A stretch of DNA of 64,000 nt, taken from positions 62,001-126,000 of the forward strand of contig JAJEBV010000006.1 of the NCBI GenBank assembly GCA_022822365.1. Reading direction: 5' to 3'. The stretch is from Thermoanaerobaculia bacterium (GTDB lineage: Bacteria > Acidobacteriota > Thermoanaerobaculia > Multivoradales > Multivoraceae). The position numbers and the translations under genes are program-made. Positions 9,514-16,699 of the stretch are shown here, in pieces (within the stretch, counting starts at the first letter, position 1; each line of letters begins with the position of its first letter). The notes below the pieces were generated by a model. The model was not told the origin of the DNA and ran no database searches. It saw only the letters and a list, made by a program, of their open reading frames with translations.

Positions 9514-10399
9514 CCTTCGCCCGCACCCGCTCGCCGTTCTCGGGCCCCAGCCGCAGAAGCAGCTTCTGGGCCGGGCTCAGGCTTTCGACCGCCGGATCGA
9601 CGTACTCGAAGCTGATCACCCGCAGACGAAGCTCGGGCGGCCCGTCCGGAATCGGCGTCGCCAACAGCTTGGTCACGGCGAGTTCGAGCGTGTCGCCGAA
9701 CTCGCCCGGATACCCGAGTTGGTCGTGGGCCCGCTCGAACAGCGGCTCGAGGCGCTCGTAGGCTCCGGCCGCGCCGGCGACGTCGATCGAGTCCAACACC
9801 TCAACCGCCAGGTCGTAGCGGCGGTAGCTCGTCTCCGCCGGATAGAAGCGCTGCCCGCGCCGGACGACACTGAAGCCGTCTTCGGGCCGTACCGGCTCCA
9901 GGTTGTCCTGGGGTGGCTCGTCGTAGGCAACGGCGCCGACTGCCCGGACGAAGTTCATGGCCAGCTCTTCCGGCACGAGCCAGGCGGCCCACTCCGCGTG
10001 CCGGGACAGAGCGCCGACGATTTCGCGAACCAGCGAGTCGCTCCCGGCCAAGTCCGGTGTAGGCTCGGGTTCCGGCTCCGTCGACGTTGCGGGCGGTTCG
10101 GCTTCGGCCGCCGGTTCGACGGCCGCGGCCGGAGCCTCCGCCGCGCCTTCGCCGTCCGCGCCAGCCCCGCGGCTCGTGTACCACCACCAGAGGACGACGG
10201 CCGCGCCGATCGCGATCACGGCCGCGATGACGATGACCGCCACCGTGCCGGAACGTTCGGCAGGCTCTTCTTCCGAAGAGCCGCTTCCCTCCCCGCTCAG
10301 GTCCAGCGGCAGATCGAAGCGCGGACCGCCAACATCCGGCTCGTGCTCCTCCGGCGACCTCTCCTCAGGCCGATCCCCGCCCGTGGGCTTGTCGTCCAT
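9485..10399 (-). CDS. DUF3014 domain protein, single membrane anchor
   Basis: 304 aa. An acidic, proline-rich cytoplasmic segment (1-50) is followed by one transmembrane helix (about 52-73, IVIAAVIAIGAAVVLWWWY), then a linker rich in Glu, Pro and Ala (about 80-117). The conserved globular domain opens with GSDSLVREIVGALSRH and continues through RGQRFYPAETSYRRYD, LEPLFERAHDQLGYP and a C-terminal LSPAQKLLLRLGPENGERVRAKVREF, which match DUF3014. The biochemical role of this family is unknown. It is a lone gene, convergent with xylB. Confidence 0.8.
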   Translation of the reverse strand: MDDKPTGGDRPEERSPEEHEPDVGGPRFDLPLDLSGEGSGSSEEEPAERSGTVAVIVIAAVIAIGAAVVLWWWYTSRGAGADGEGAAEAPAAAVEPAAEAEPPATSTEPEPEPTPDLAGSDSLVREIVGALSRHAEWAAWLVPEELAMNFVRAVGAVAYDEPPQDNLEPVRPEDGFSVVRRGQRFYPAETSYRRYDLAVEVLDSIDVAGAAGAYERLEPLFERAHDQLGYPGEFGDTLELAVTKLLATPIPDGPPELRLRVISFEYVDPAVESLSPAQKLLLRLGPENGERVRAKVREFYGALE

Positions 10400-10473
10400 T
10401 GGGACAGTGTAACCCCTCGGATCCGCCGGTCATTCCGGCATCGCGGCGCCGCGACCGCGAGGCGCCGCCCGGC

Positions 10474-11667
10474 TCAGGCGGCCAGAGCGCGATTCGGCCG
10501 GATTCCCCGGAGCACGTCGATGCCCTCGGTCAGACCGTCGATCGTCAACTCGAACATCGGAAACACCTGGCGGATCAGGTGAATGGTCGGCGCGTTCCAG
10601 ATGCGCCGGGGTTCCGGGTTGAGCCAGATCGAGTTCGGACAGCGGTCGCGGAACTTGCGGAGCCAGTCGAGGCCGGTGACCTGGTTCGTGTGGTAGTAGT
10701 CGATCGCGCCGCCGGTGTGGGTCAGCTCGTACGGACTCATCCAGGCGTCCCCGACCAGACAGACGGACCACGTGTGGTCCAGGCGCTTCAGGATCCGGGA
10801 AGTCGGTTCGCCCTTCCAGCGGCTGATGTCCGTGTACAGGTTCTCGTACACGCAGTTGTGGAAGAACTTGAACTCGAACTTCTTGAAGTGGTTCGCCTTG
10901 TGCGCGGCGGAAAAAAGCCGCTCGCAGAGGAGGGTGTGCGGGTCCATCGAACCGCCGACGTCGATCAGCAGCAGCAGCTTGATCCGGTTGCGCTTGGGCG
11001 GCCGGAACACGAGGTCGATCTCACCCGCGTTGCGGGCGCTGCTGTCGATCGTCTCGTCGATGTCGAGTTCCTCGGGCCCCTCGTCCTTGTCCAGCTTGCG
11101 CAGCCGGCGCAGCGCCAACCCGATCTGCCGGGTATCCAGGATGCGGTCCGAGCGCAGGTTGCGGAAGCGGCGGTCGGTCGCCACCTGAACGGCCGAACGG
11201 CCGCCGCCGGCGCCGCCGATCCGAACCCCCGTCGGGTGCTCGCCGCCGTGGCCGAAGGGCGACATGCCGCCCGTCCCGATCCAGCGGTTGCCGCCGTCGT
11301 GACGCTCCTTCTGCTCGTCGAGCAGTTCCTTGAAGCGCTCGCGCAGTTCGTCCAGGTCGAGCGCCTCGAGCTTCGCGCGCTCCTCGTCGGTCAACTCCCG
11401 CGGTAGTTCCGGCTTGGACAGCCACTCCAGCAACTCGTCGCTGATGTCGAAGTGGTTTTCCACGCCCATGAAGAACGAGGCGAAGGCGCGGTCGTAGTTG
11501 TCGAAGTCCGCCTCCCGCTTGACCATCAGGCAACGGGCCAGGTTGTAGAAGACGTGCAGGTCCGCCCGGCTGTGGCCGATCGCCAGCGCCCTCATCAGGG
11601 ACAGCCACTCGGTGATCGTCACCTTCAGGCCGTAGCCCCTCAGGTGGTAGAAGAAGTCGACGAACAT
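10474..11667 (-). CDS. VWA domain protein (CoxE-like), partner of MoxR ATPase
   Basis: 397 aa. The N-terminus MFVDFFYHLRGYGLKVTITEWL is typical of CoxE/YehP-like VWA proteins. A charged helical segment (about 95-125) leads to a Gly-rich linker and a C-terminal von Willebrand A domain with the metal site LLIDVGGSMDPH. This reads DxGxS rather than the canonical DxSxS, and the acidic residue of VGDAWMSPYEL follows. VWA proteins of this type work with MoxR AAA+ ATPases in maturation or remodelling of protein complexes, and such an ATPase is encoded 56 bases upstream in the same direction. The client is unknown; no CO-dehydrogenase or methanol-dehydrogenase genes are nearby. Confidence 0.85.
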   Translation of the reverse strand: MFVDFFYHLRGYGLKVTITEWLSLMRALAIGHSRADLHVFYNLARCLMVKREADFDNYDRAFASFFMGVENHFDISDELLEWLSKPELPRELTDEERAKLEALDLDELRERFKELLDEQKERHDGGNRWIGTGGMSPFGHGGEHPTGVRIGGAGGGRSAVQVATDRRFRNLRSDRILDTRQIGLALRRLRKLDKDEGPEELDIDETIDSSARNAGEIDLVFRPPKRNRIKLLLLIDVGGSMDPHTLLCERLFSAAHKANHFKKFEFKFFHNCVYENLYTDISRWKGEPTSRILKRLDHTWSVCLVGDAWMSPYELTHTGGAIDYYHTNQVTGLDWLRKFRDRCPNSIWLNPEPRRIWNAPTIHLIRQVFPMFELTIDGLTEGIDVLRGIRPNRALAA

Positions 11668-11723
11668 GGCTTGGACTGCGTTGGAGTCGGTTCGGGCCTT
11701 TGGTCAAGCCTCGTGGACGGGGA

Positions 11724-12554
11724 TCAGTTTACGCGGCCCCGGCGGTGGGCGGCCATCACGGCCTCCAGGTCGTTCTCCCGCTTCATCAGCACACCCAGGA
11801 AGGGCAGCTCACTCTCGATCGACTCCGTGCTCACACCGCCGCGGCGCAGCGCGGCGATCCAGTCGATCAGCTCGCTGGTCGACGGCTTCTTGCGCAGCTC
11901 CGGCAGGTCGCGGAGCCAGTAGAACCGCAGCAGGACCTGCCGCAGGAGTTCGGCCTCGACATCCGGGTGGTGGACACGGATGATGTCCTCCATCTCCGCC
12001 TTGTCCGGAAAGGCGATGTAGTGGAACACGCAGCGGCGCAGGAAGGCGTCCGGCAGTTCCTTCTCGTTGTTCGACGTGATGACGACGATCGGGCGGAACT
12101 GCGCGGAGTGCTGCTTGCCCGTCTCGTGGACGAAAAAGCTCATCCGGTCCAGTTCGTGCAGCAGGTCGTTCGGGAACTCCATGTCCGCCTTGTCGATTTC
12201 GTCGATCAGCAGGACCACCCTCTGATCGGTGAGGAAGGACTGGCCGAGCGGGCCGTACTTGATGTACTGGGAGATGTCGGTGATGTCCTTGTCGCCGAAA
12301 CGGGCATCGTTCAGCCGCTGCACCGTGTCGTACACGTAGAGGCCCTCCTGGGCCTTGCTCGTCGACTTGATGTTCCACGTCAGGAGCGGCATGACCAGGT
12401 TCTCGGCGATCGCCTCGGCGAGCACCGTCTTGCCGGTACCCGGCTCGCCACGCACCAGGAGCGGCTTCTCGAGAGCCGAGGCGACATTGACCGAGTCCCT
12501 CAGTTCGGGCGATGCAAGGTAGGTGTCGGTCCCGGAAAAGGCGTGAAAAGACAT
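11724..12554 (-). CDS. MoxR-type AAA+ ATPase
   Basis: 276 aa single AAA+ module. Walker A GEPGTGKT is at 36-43, Walker B is VVLLIDEIDKAD, sensor 1 is VVITSNNEKELPDAF and the arginine finger region is FLRRCVF. The C-terminal lid is short, as in CoxD/MoxR-like proteins. The spacing and order (ATPase, then VWA protein) are typical of MoxR-VWA chaperone pairs. The gene is divergent from the sirtuin gene, and a perfect palindrome (12641-12654) lies between them. Confidence 0.9.
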   Translation of the reverse strand: MSFHAFSGTDTYLASPELRDSVNVASALEKPLLVRGEPGTGKTVLAEAIAENLVMPLLTWNIKSTSKAQEGLYVYDTVQRLNDARFGDKDITDISQYIKYGPLGQSFLTDQRVVLLIDEIDKADMEFPNDLLHELDRMSFFVHETGKQHSAQFRPIVVITSNNEKELPDAFLRRCVFHYIAFPDKAEMEDIIRVHHPDVEAELLRQVLLRFYWLRDLPELRKKPSTSELIDWIAALRRGGVSTESIESELPFLGVLMKRENDLEAVMAAHRRGRVN

Positions 12555-12640
12555 ACTGACCCTCTATCCTCCGGCGTGGCCGGCTTGATCCAGCTTCATG
12601 GCGGGCCCAGTTCGCGATGGGCAGGCGGGCAGTGTAACAG

Positions 12641-12654
12641 ACCGACCGGTCGGT
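12641..12654. promoter_or_regulatory. Perfect 14-bp palindrome in divergent intergenic region
   Basis: ACCGACCGGTCGGT is a perfect 14-bp palindrome 87 bases upstream of the MoxR start and 53 upstream of the sirtuin start. Its shape (two ACCGAC-type arms, no spacer) resembles TetR-family operators. No TetR gene lies in the window, so the regulator is unknown. Confidence 0.45.
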
Positions 12655-12706
12655 AGAGAACGGCCCGTAGACTCGTTGAGCCGCCCGAAGAAACCTGGAG
12701 ACACGA

Positions 12707-13483
12707 ATGAGCCAAACGCAGGATCTCGAACGCCTGATCGACCAAGCGACCCGGATCGTCGCCTTCACGGGCGCGGGAATCAGCACGGAATCCGGCATCC
12801 CGGACTTCCGTAGCCCGGGCGGGATCTGGACCAAGTACCGGCCGATCGACTTCAGCGAGTTCATGGCCTCGGAAGACGCGCGGCGCGAGTCCTGGCGGCG
12901 CAAGATCGGCAGCGACCGCACGATCGGCCAGGCGAAACCGAACCGCGGCCATCTGGCCCTGGCCGAACTCCGGCGCCAGGGCAAGCTCCTGGCAGTGATC
13001 ACGCAGAACGTGGACGGCCTCCACCAGGAATCGGGAACCCCTGACGACCAGGTGATCGAGCTTCACGGCAACGCGACCTACGCGGCCTGCCTCGAGTGCC
13101 GCAAGCGCTACGAGCTGGGGCCCATCGTCGCCGCCTTCAGGGAGCGGGAGGAACTGCCCGTTTGCACGCGACAGAACCTGGCCGGCGACGCATGCGGCGG
13201 CATCATCAAGACGGCCACGATCTCCTTCGGCCAGGCGATGCCGGAAGAGGCGATGCGCCGCGCCCACGAAGCGACGCTGGCCGCCGACCTCTTCCTCGCC
13301 ATCGGCAGTTCGCTCGTCGTCTATCCCGCGGCCGGTTTCCCCGCCCTGGCGAAGCAGGCCGGCGCCAGGCTCGTCATCCTCAACCGCGAAGCCACCGACC
13401 TCGACGGCATCGCCGACCTCGTCCTCCACGCCGAGATCGGCCCCACCCTGGGCGCCGTCACCGGCGTAACGGTGCCGAACTGA
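12707..13483 (+). CDS. cobB: SIR2-family NAD-dependent protein deacylase
   Basis: 258 aa sirtuin. It removes acyl groups from lysines using NAD+. NAD-binding motifs are GAGIS at 22-26 and IPDFRS at 31-36. TQNVDGLHQ is at 99-107, the catalytic histidine is H120 in ELHGN, and GSSLVVYPA forms the second NAD contact. A zinc-binding C-x2-C (ACLEC, 128/131) pairs with the cysteines in PVCTRQNLAGDACGG. The start has CTGGAG ahead of ATG. It stands alone, divergent from moxR. Confidence 0.94.
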   Translation: MSQTQDLERLIDQATRIVAFTGAGISTESGIPDFRSPGGIWTKYRPIDFSEFMASEDARRESWRRKIGSDRTIGQAKPNRGHLALAELRRQGKLLAVITQNVDGLHQESGTPDDQVIELHGNATYAACLECRKRYELGPIVAAFREREELPVCTRQNLAGDACGGIIKTATISFGQAMPEEAMRRAHEATLAADLFLAIGSSLVVYPAAGFPALAKQAGARLVILNREATDLDGIADLVLHAEIGPTLGAVTGVTVPN

Positions 13484-13502
13484 AAGTTGACTTCATTCCA
13501 GT

Positions 13503-13538
13503 CAGATAGTTGACATCTGCTTCTCTTTGACTCATAAT
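13503..13538 (+). promoter_or_regulatory. Sigma70-type promoter with inverted repeat, hsp20
   Basis: TTGACA (13510-13515), a 17-base spacer and CATAAT (13533-13538) form a near-consensus promoter about 75 bases before hsp20. The -35 box lies inside a 5-bp inverted repeat CAGAT-N7-ATCTG (13503-13519), a possible operator. The motif AGTTGAC also occurs at 13485-13491, 23 bases upstream of its copy over the -35. No CIRCE or HAIR element was seen. Confidence 0.7.
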
Positions 13539-13612
13539 CCTGAGTCGTCGGCGGCAGAAGACCAGCGCCGACGCCTGGATCGAACGAATCAACCTCAAGG
13601 AGGACAACCACA

Positions 13613-14080
13613 ATGACCCGTAGCCTGATTCGCCACACTCCGTTTCACCGTCCCCTGATCGGGGCCTTCGAGCCGCTCTTCGGCAAGGCGATGCTCGACG
13701 ACTTCTTCTCGCCCGTCCTGAGCCGCGTGGCCGGCCACGACGGGGCCGAGTCCGCCGCCATGACCTGGTGGCCCGCCGCGGACCTCACGCAGACCGACGA
13801 GGCCTACACCCTCGCCGTCGATCTCCCCGGTCTGACGAAGGCCGACATCGACCTCACGGTCGAGGACCACACGCTGACCCTCTCGGGCGAGCGTCAGGCC
13901 AGCCACGAGGGCGCGACCGCCGACCGCGTCGAGCGCGTCTACGGCCGCTTCGTGCGGCGCTTCAACCTGCCGAGCGACGTCGACGTCTCGGCGGTGAGCG
14001 CCGAGTTCGAGCACGGGGTGCTGAACATCACCATCCCCAAGGCCGAGGAGGCGAAGGCGAGGAAGATCGACATCGCCTGA
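13613..14080 (+). CDS. Hsp20/alpha-crystallin family small heat shock protein
   Basis: 155 aa ATP-independent holdase that keeps unfolding proteins soluble. A variable N-terminus is followed by the alpha-crystallin domain (about 45-140) with the conserved DLTQTDEAYTLAVDLPG start, LTLSGER, and F.RRFNLP. The hallmark A/G-x-L near the end reads HGVLNITIPK. The C-terminal I-x-I-type tail is RKIDIA. It has a strong AGGAGG site, its own promoter (13510-13538) and a strong terminator immediately downstream, so it is a monocistronic unit. Confidence 0.95.
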   Translation: MTRSLIRHTPFHRPLIGAFEPLFGKAMLDDFFSPVLSRVAGHDGAESAAMTWWPAADLTQTDEAYTLAVDLPGLTKADIDLTVEDHTLTLSGERQASHEGATADRVERVYGRFVRRFNLPSDVDVSAVSAEFEHGVLNITIPKAEEAKARKIDIA

Positions 14081-14104
14081 CCCGGTCTCCCGGACCGACA
14101 GCTC

Positions 14105-14130
14105 AAGGGCCCTGCTTCGGCAGGGCCCTT
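14105..14130 (+). terminator. Hairpin terminator after hsp20
   Basis: A perfect 11-bp stem (14105-14115 with 14120-14130) is closed by a TTCG tetraloop, 24 bases after the hsp20 stop. The tail CTCTCT is pyrimidine-rich rather than a pure T run. The stem stability and position make a terminator the best reading. Confidence 0.85.
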
Positions 14131-14144
14131 CTCTCTGGTCGCGG

Positions 14145-14153
14145 TGCTACAAT
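14145..14153 (+). promoter_or_regulatory. Extended -10 element before S1 gene
   Basis: TGCTACAAT contains TACAAT (14148-14153) with an upstream TG, an extended -10 arrangement, about 64 bases before the S1-protein start and just past the hsp20 terminator. No convincing -35 is visible. Confidence 0.5.
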
Positions 14154-14216
14154 CGCCGTCCGGCCAAACGCCGCCGCCGCGCCCCGAAGCCGCGGCCCTT
14201 TCTCCTCCTCCTCACC

Positions 14217-15767
14217 ATGACTGAGACGAACGATCACGCGCTCGCTCAGCCGCCGTCGGAGGAAGAGGCTGCCGTGGAAGCCATGCCGGCGGAAACCGAA
14301 GCGGCAACGCCGGAAGAGACGGCTCCCGAGGAGACGCCTCCCGTCGAACCTGAAGCGGAGCTGATCGAAGCAGCCGCGACAGAGGTGCAGGCCGAACCCG
14401 ACGTGGAAACCGCGACCGCCGCCGAAGCGGAAGAACCGCCGACCACTGAGGCCGAGGCCGAGGCGGGAGAGCAGCCGCAATCTGAAGCCGAAGTCGAGGT
14501 GCCGCCAACTGTCGAAGCCGAGGCCGCGGAACAGCCGACTACTGAGGCCGAGGCCGAAACGCAGCCGCCGGCTGCGGCAGAAGCCGCCGTCGAAGAGGCA
14601 CCTCCACTCGCGCCCTCGGCTGTTCCCTTTGCCGCCGCCCTCGAAGCGAAGAACCCGATCGAGGGAAAGGTCATCGGCTGGAACAAGGGCGGATTCCACA
14701 TCGTCTCGGAAGGCGTCACGACGTTCTGTCCGCGATCGCTGATGGAACTCGGCAACCGGCCCAAGCCGCCGGCCCAGTACGTGAACAACACGTACACCTT
14801 CCACGTCCTCGAGATCAAGGAGGCGGGGCGGCGGATCGTGCTGACCCGGCGACCGGCGATCCGCAACGAGCGCAAGCGCGCGCTCGACGAGATTCGCGCC
14901 AAGCAGGAGTCCCGCGAGCCGGTCAGCGGCAAGGTGACCTCGGTGACCGACTTCGGCGCCTTCGTCGATCTCGGCGGCGGAATCGGAGGCCTCGTCCACC
15001 GGACCCAGATCTCCCGGACCCGATCGGGAGAACCCGCCGACCTGTTGAAGGTCGGCCAGCGCGTCGAAGCCGTGGTGACCAAGATCGAGAAGAAGAACGG
15101 CAAACGCAGCTCGCGCATCTCGCTGTCGATGAAGGCGCTGGAAGCCGATCCCTGGAAGGAGACGGCGAAGAGCTTCACCGCCGGCGAACAGTTCAAGGGC
15201 AAGGTGGTCCGGCAAAGCGAGTTCGGCCTGTTCGTCGAACTGGCGCCCGGCCTCGACGGCCTCATCCACACTTCCCAGCTTCCCATCGGCAAGTCGATGA
15301 GCGCGCCGGAGTTCGCCGTCGGGGAGGAGATCGAGGGCTGGGTCGTCGAAGTCGCCCCGAGACGGAGACGGATCGCCCTCTCGCTGCGGGAGGTGCCGGC
15401 TGGCGACCCCTGGAAGGACCTTGGCAAGCAGTACGTCGAGGGCGCCGAGGTCGAAGGCAAGGTGGAGCAGGTGTCGCGCTTCGGCATCTTCGTGGAGCTC
15501 GAACCCGGGCTCACCGGGCTCCTGCCGATGTCGGCGGTGAAGGGGGCCGACGGAAACCTGGCCCGGCGCGCGTATCACCCCGGTCGCGAGATCAAGGTAA
15601 TGATCGAGAGCATCGACCGGAAGCGCCGCCGCCTGGGCCTGGCGCCACCCGGATCGCAACTCGGCGGCACCAAGACGGACTACAAGAAGTACCGCCAGCG
15701 CCAGAAGGAATCGAGCGGCCTGAACGTGATGGCGGCCGCTTTCGCCAAACTCCAGCAGCCCAAGTAG
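14217..15767 (+). CDS. S1 RNA-binding domain protein with long acidic N-terminal tail
   Basis: 516 aa. Residues 1-140 are a low-complexity tail of Glu, Ala, Pro and Thr (repeats such as TTEAEAE and PPTVEAEA). Four S1/OB-type modules follow, beginning near 145 (IEGKVIGWNKGGFHIV), 230 (VSGKVTSVTDFGAFVDLG), 325 (FKGKVVRQSEFGLFVEL) and 405 (VEGKVEQVSRFGIFVEL). This resembles ribosomal protein S1, which binds mRNA on the 30S subunit, but has fewer modules than the six of classical S1 and an unusual tail. It could be a second S1-like regulator rather than rpsA. It is 3 bases upstream of the DUF1820 gene. Confidence 0.85.
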   Translation: MTETNDHALAQPPSEEEAAVEAMPAETEAATPEETAPEETPPVEPEAELIEAAATEVQAEPDVETATAAEAEEPPTTEAEAEAGEQPQSEAEVEVPPTVEAEAAEQPTTEAEAETQPPAAAEAAVEEAPPLAPSAVPFAAALEAKNPIEGKVIGWNKGGFHIVSEGVTTFCPRSLMELGNRPKPPAQYVNNTYTFHVLEIKEAGRRIVLTRRPAIRNERKRALDEIRAKQESREPVSGKVTSVTDFGAFVDLGGGIGGLVHRTQISRTRSGEPADLLKVGQRVEAVVTKIEKKNGKRSSRISLSMKALEADPWKETAKSFTAGEQFKGKVVRQSEFGLFVELAPGLDGLIHTSQLPIGKSMSAPEFAVGEEIEGWVVEVAPRRRRIALSLREVPAGDPWKDLGKQYVEGAEVEGKVEQVSRFGIFVELEPGLTGLLPMSAVKGADGNLARRAYHPGREIKVMIESIDRKRRRLGLAPPGSQLGGTKTDYKKYRQRQKESSGLNVMAAAFAKLQQPK

Positions 15768-15770
15768 CCC

Positions 15771-16112
15771 GTGTCCAACGACCTGATCTACCGGGTGACC
15801 TTCCTGAGCCAGGGCGAGATCTACGAGGTCTACGCCCGCTCGGTCTCCCAGGGCGGCCTGCTCGGCTTCGTCGAGATCGGCGAACTCGTCTTCGGGGAGA
15901 GGACCCAGGTCGTCGTCGACCCCTCGGAAGAACGGCTCCAGCGCGAATTCAAGGGCGTCCAGCGGACCTACCTGCCCATGCACTCCGTCCTGCGCATCGA
16001 CCAGGTCACCAAGCAGGGGACCGCCCGAATACGGGATGTCGAGCGGCCGGAGAGCCGGAAGGTGACGCCGTTCCCGATGCCGATCTACACCCCCGGTGGA
16101 GAGACCAAATGA
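15771..16112 (+). CDS. DUF1820 family protein
   Basis: 113 aa, starting at GTG 15771 just after the S1-protein stop. IYRVTFLSQGEIYEVYAR, GLLGFVEIGELVFGE and YLPMHSVLRIDQVTKQGTARI match the small DUF1820 family, whose function is unknown. Its conserved place beside translation and envelope genes and the ATGA overlap with the following ompH-like gene indicate co-expression. Confidence 0.8.
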   Translation: MSNDLIYRVTFLSQGEIYEVYARSVSQGGLLGFVEIGELVFGERTQVVVDPSEERLQREFKGVQRTYLPMHSVLRIDQVTKQGTARIRDVERPESRKVTPFPMPIYTPGGETK

Positions 16113-16651
16113 CCAGTCGCCGCCTCATCGTCTGTTCGCTTGCCACCCTCGTGACGGCCGCCGTCTTGCCGGCGCTCCACGCCCAGGAGGCAACCCGCGT
16201 CGCCTCGATCAACGTCGAACTGGTCGTCGCCGAAGCTCGTGAAGGGAGGGCACTCGCGGAGTTCCTCCAGCAGATCGAGACGGAGACGCGGACCGCCCTG
16301 GAAGCCAACGCCGGCCGCGTCGAAGCGCTGCGCCAGAGCGCCGCCGGCAGGGGGCCGGACGAACTGCGGACCATCCAGCACCAGATCGAGGATCTGCAGC
16401 GCGAGTCCCAGCGCCTCGCCAACGACGCCGAGCGCCGCGCCGCGAAGCAACAGGAAGAGACGCTGCAGCAGATCAACGAGCGGCTGCGCCCGATCGTCCA
16501 GCAGTTGATCAACGAGAACGGCTACGACCTGATCCTGAACGCCAGCATCGGCGGCGTACTCCATGCCAGCGCCCGGGTCGACCTGACCCAGCGCGTCATC
16601 GAAATGCTCCAGGCGCAGGAACAGCAGACGGAGTCCAACCAGGAGCCGTAG
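16109..16651 (+). CDS. OmpH/Skp-family periplasmic chaperone
   Basis: 180 aa. The signal peptide ends about residue 25 (VLPALHAQ). The mature part starts with the family strand RVASINVELVVAEA, continues as a long alpha-helical tentacle rich in Gln, Glu and Arg (about 45-135), and closes with the beta-strand YDLILNASIGGVLHAS. Skp-type trimers hold unfolded outer-membrane proteins in the periplasm. The start overlaps the previous stop (ATGA). Confidence 0.85.
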   Translation: MTSRRLIVCSLATLVTAAVLPALHAQEATRVASINVELVVAEAREGRALAEFLQQIETETRTALEANAGRVEALRQSAAGRGPDELRTIQHQIEDLQRESQRLANDAERRAAKQQEETLQQINERLRPIVQQLINENGYDLILNASIGGVLHASARVDLTQRVIEMLQAQEQQTESNQEP

Positions 16652-16699
16652 GGCCGCGGCCGCTGGGCGCCCTCCTACGGGGGCGCCGGCCGGCTACGG
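16646..16699. terminator. Bidirectional stem-loop between convergent genes
   Basis: Outer arms CCGTAG (16646-16651) and CTACGG (16694-16699) and inner arms GGCGCCC (16666-16672) and GGGCGCC (16681-16687) form a long imperfect hairpin. It spans the stop of the ompH-like gene and the stop of the convergent amidohydrolase at 16675. It probably terminates both units. Confidence 0.65.

Noticed and set aside
13484..13612. CIRCE (TTAGCACTC-N9-GAGTGCTAA) or HAIR element at hsp20
   Set aside because: Neither motif is present; only a short different inverted repeat is seen.
14103..15983. 626-codon minus-strand frame opposite the S1-protein gene
   Set aside because: Antisense shadow; the plus strand encodes four clear S1 modules, and the antisense product is low-complexity.
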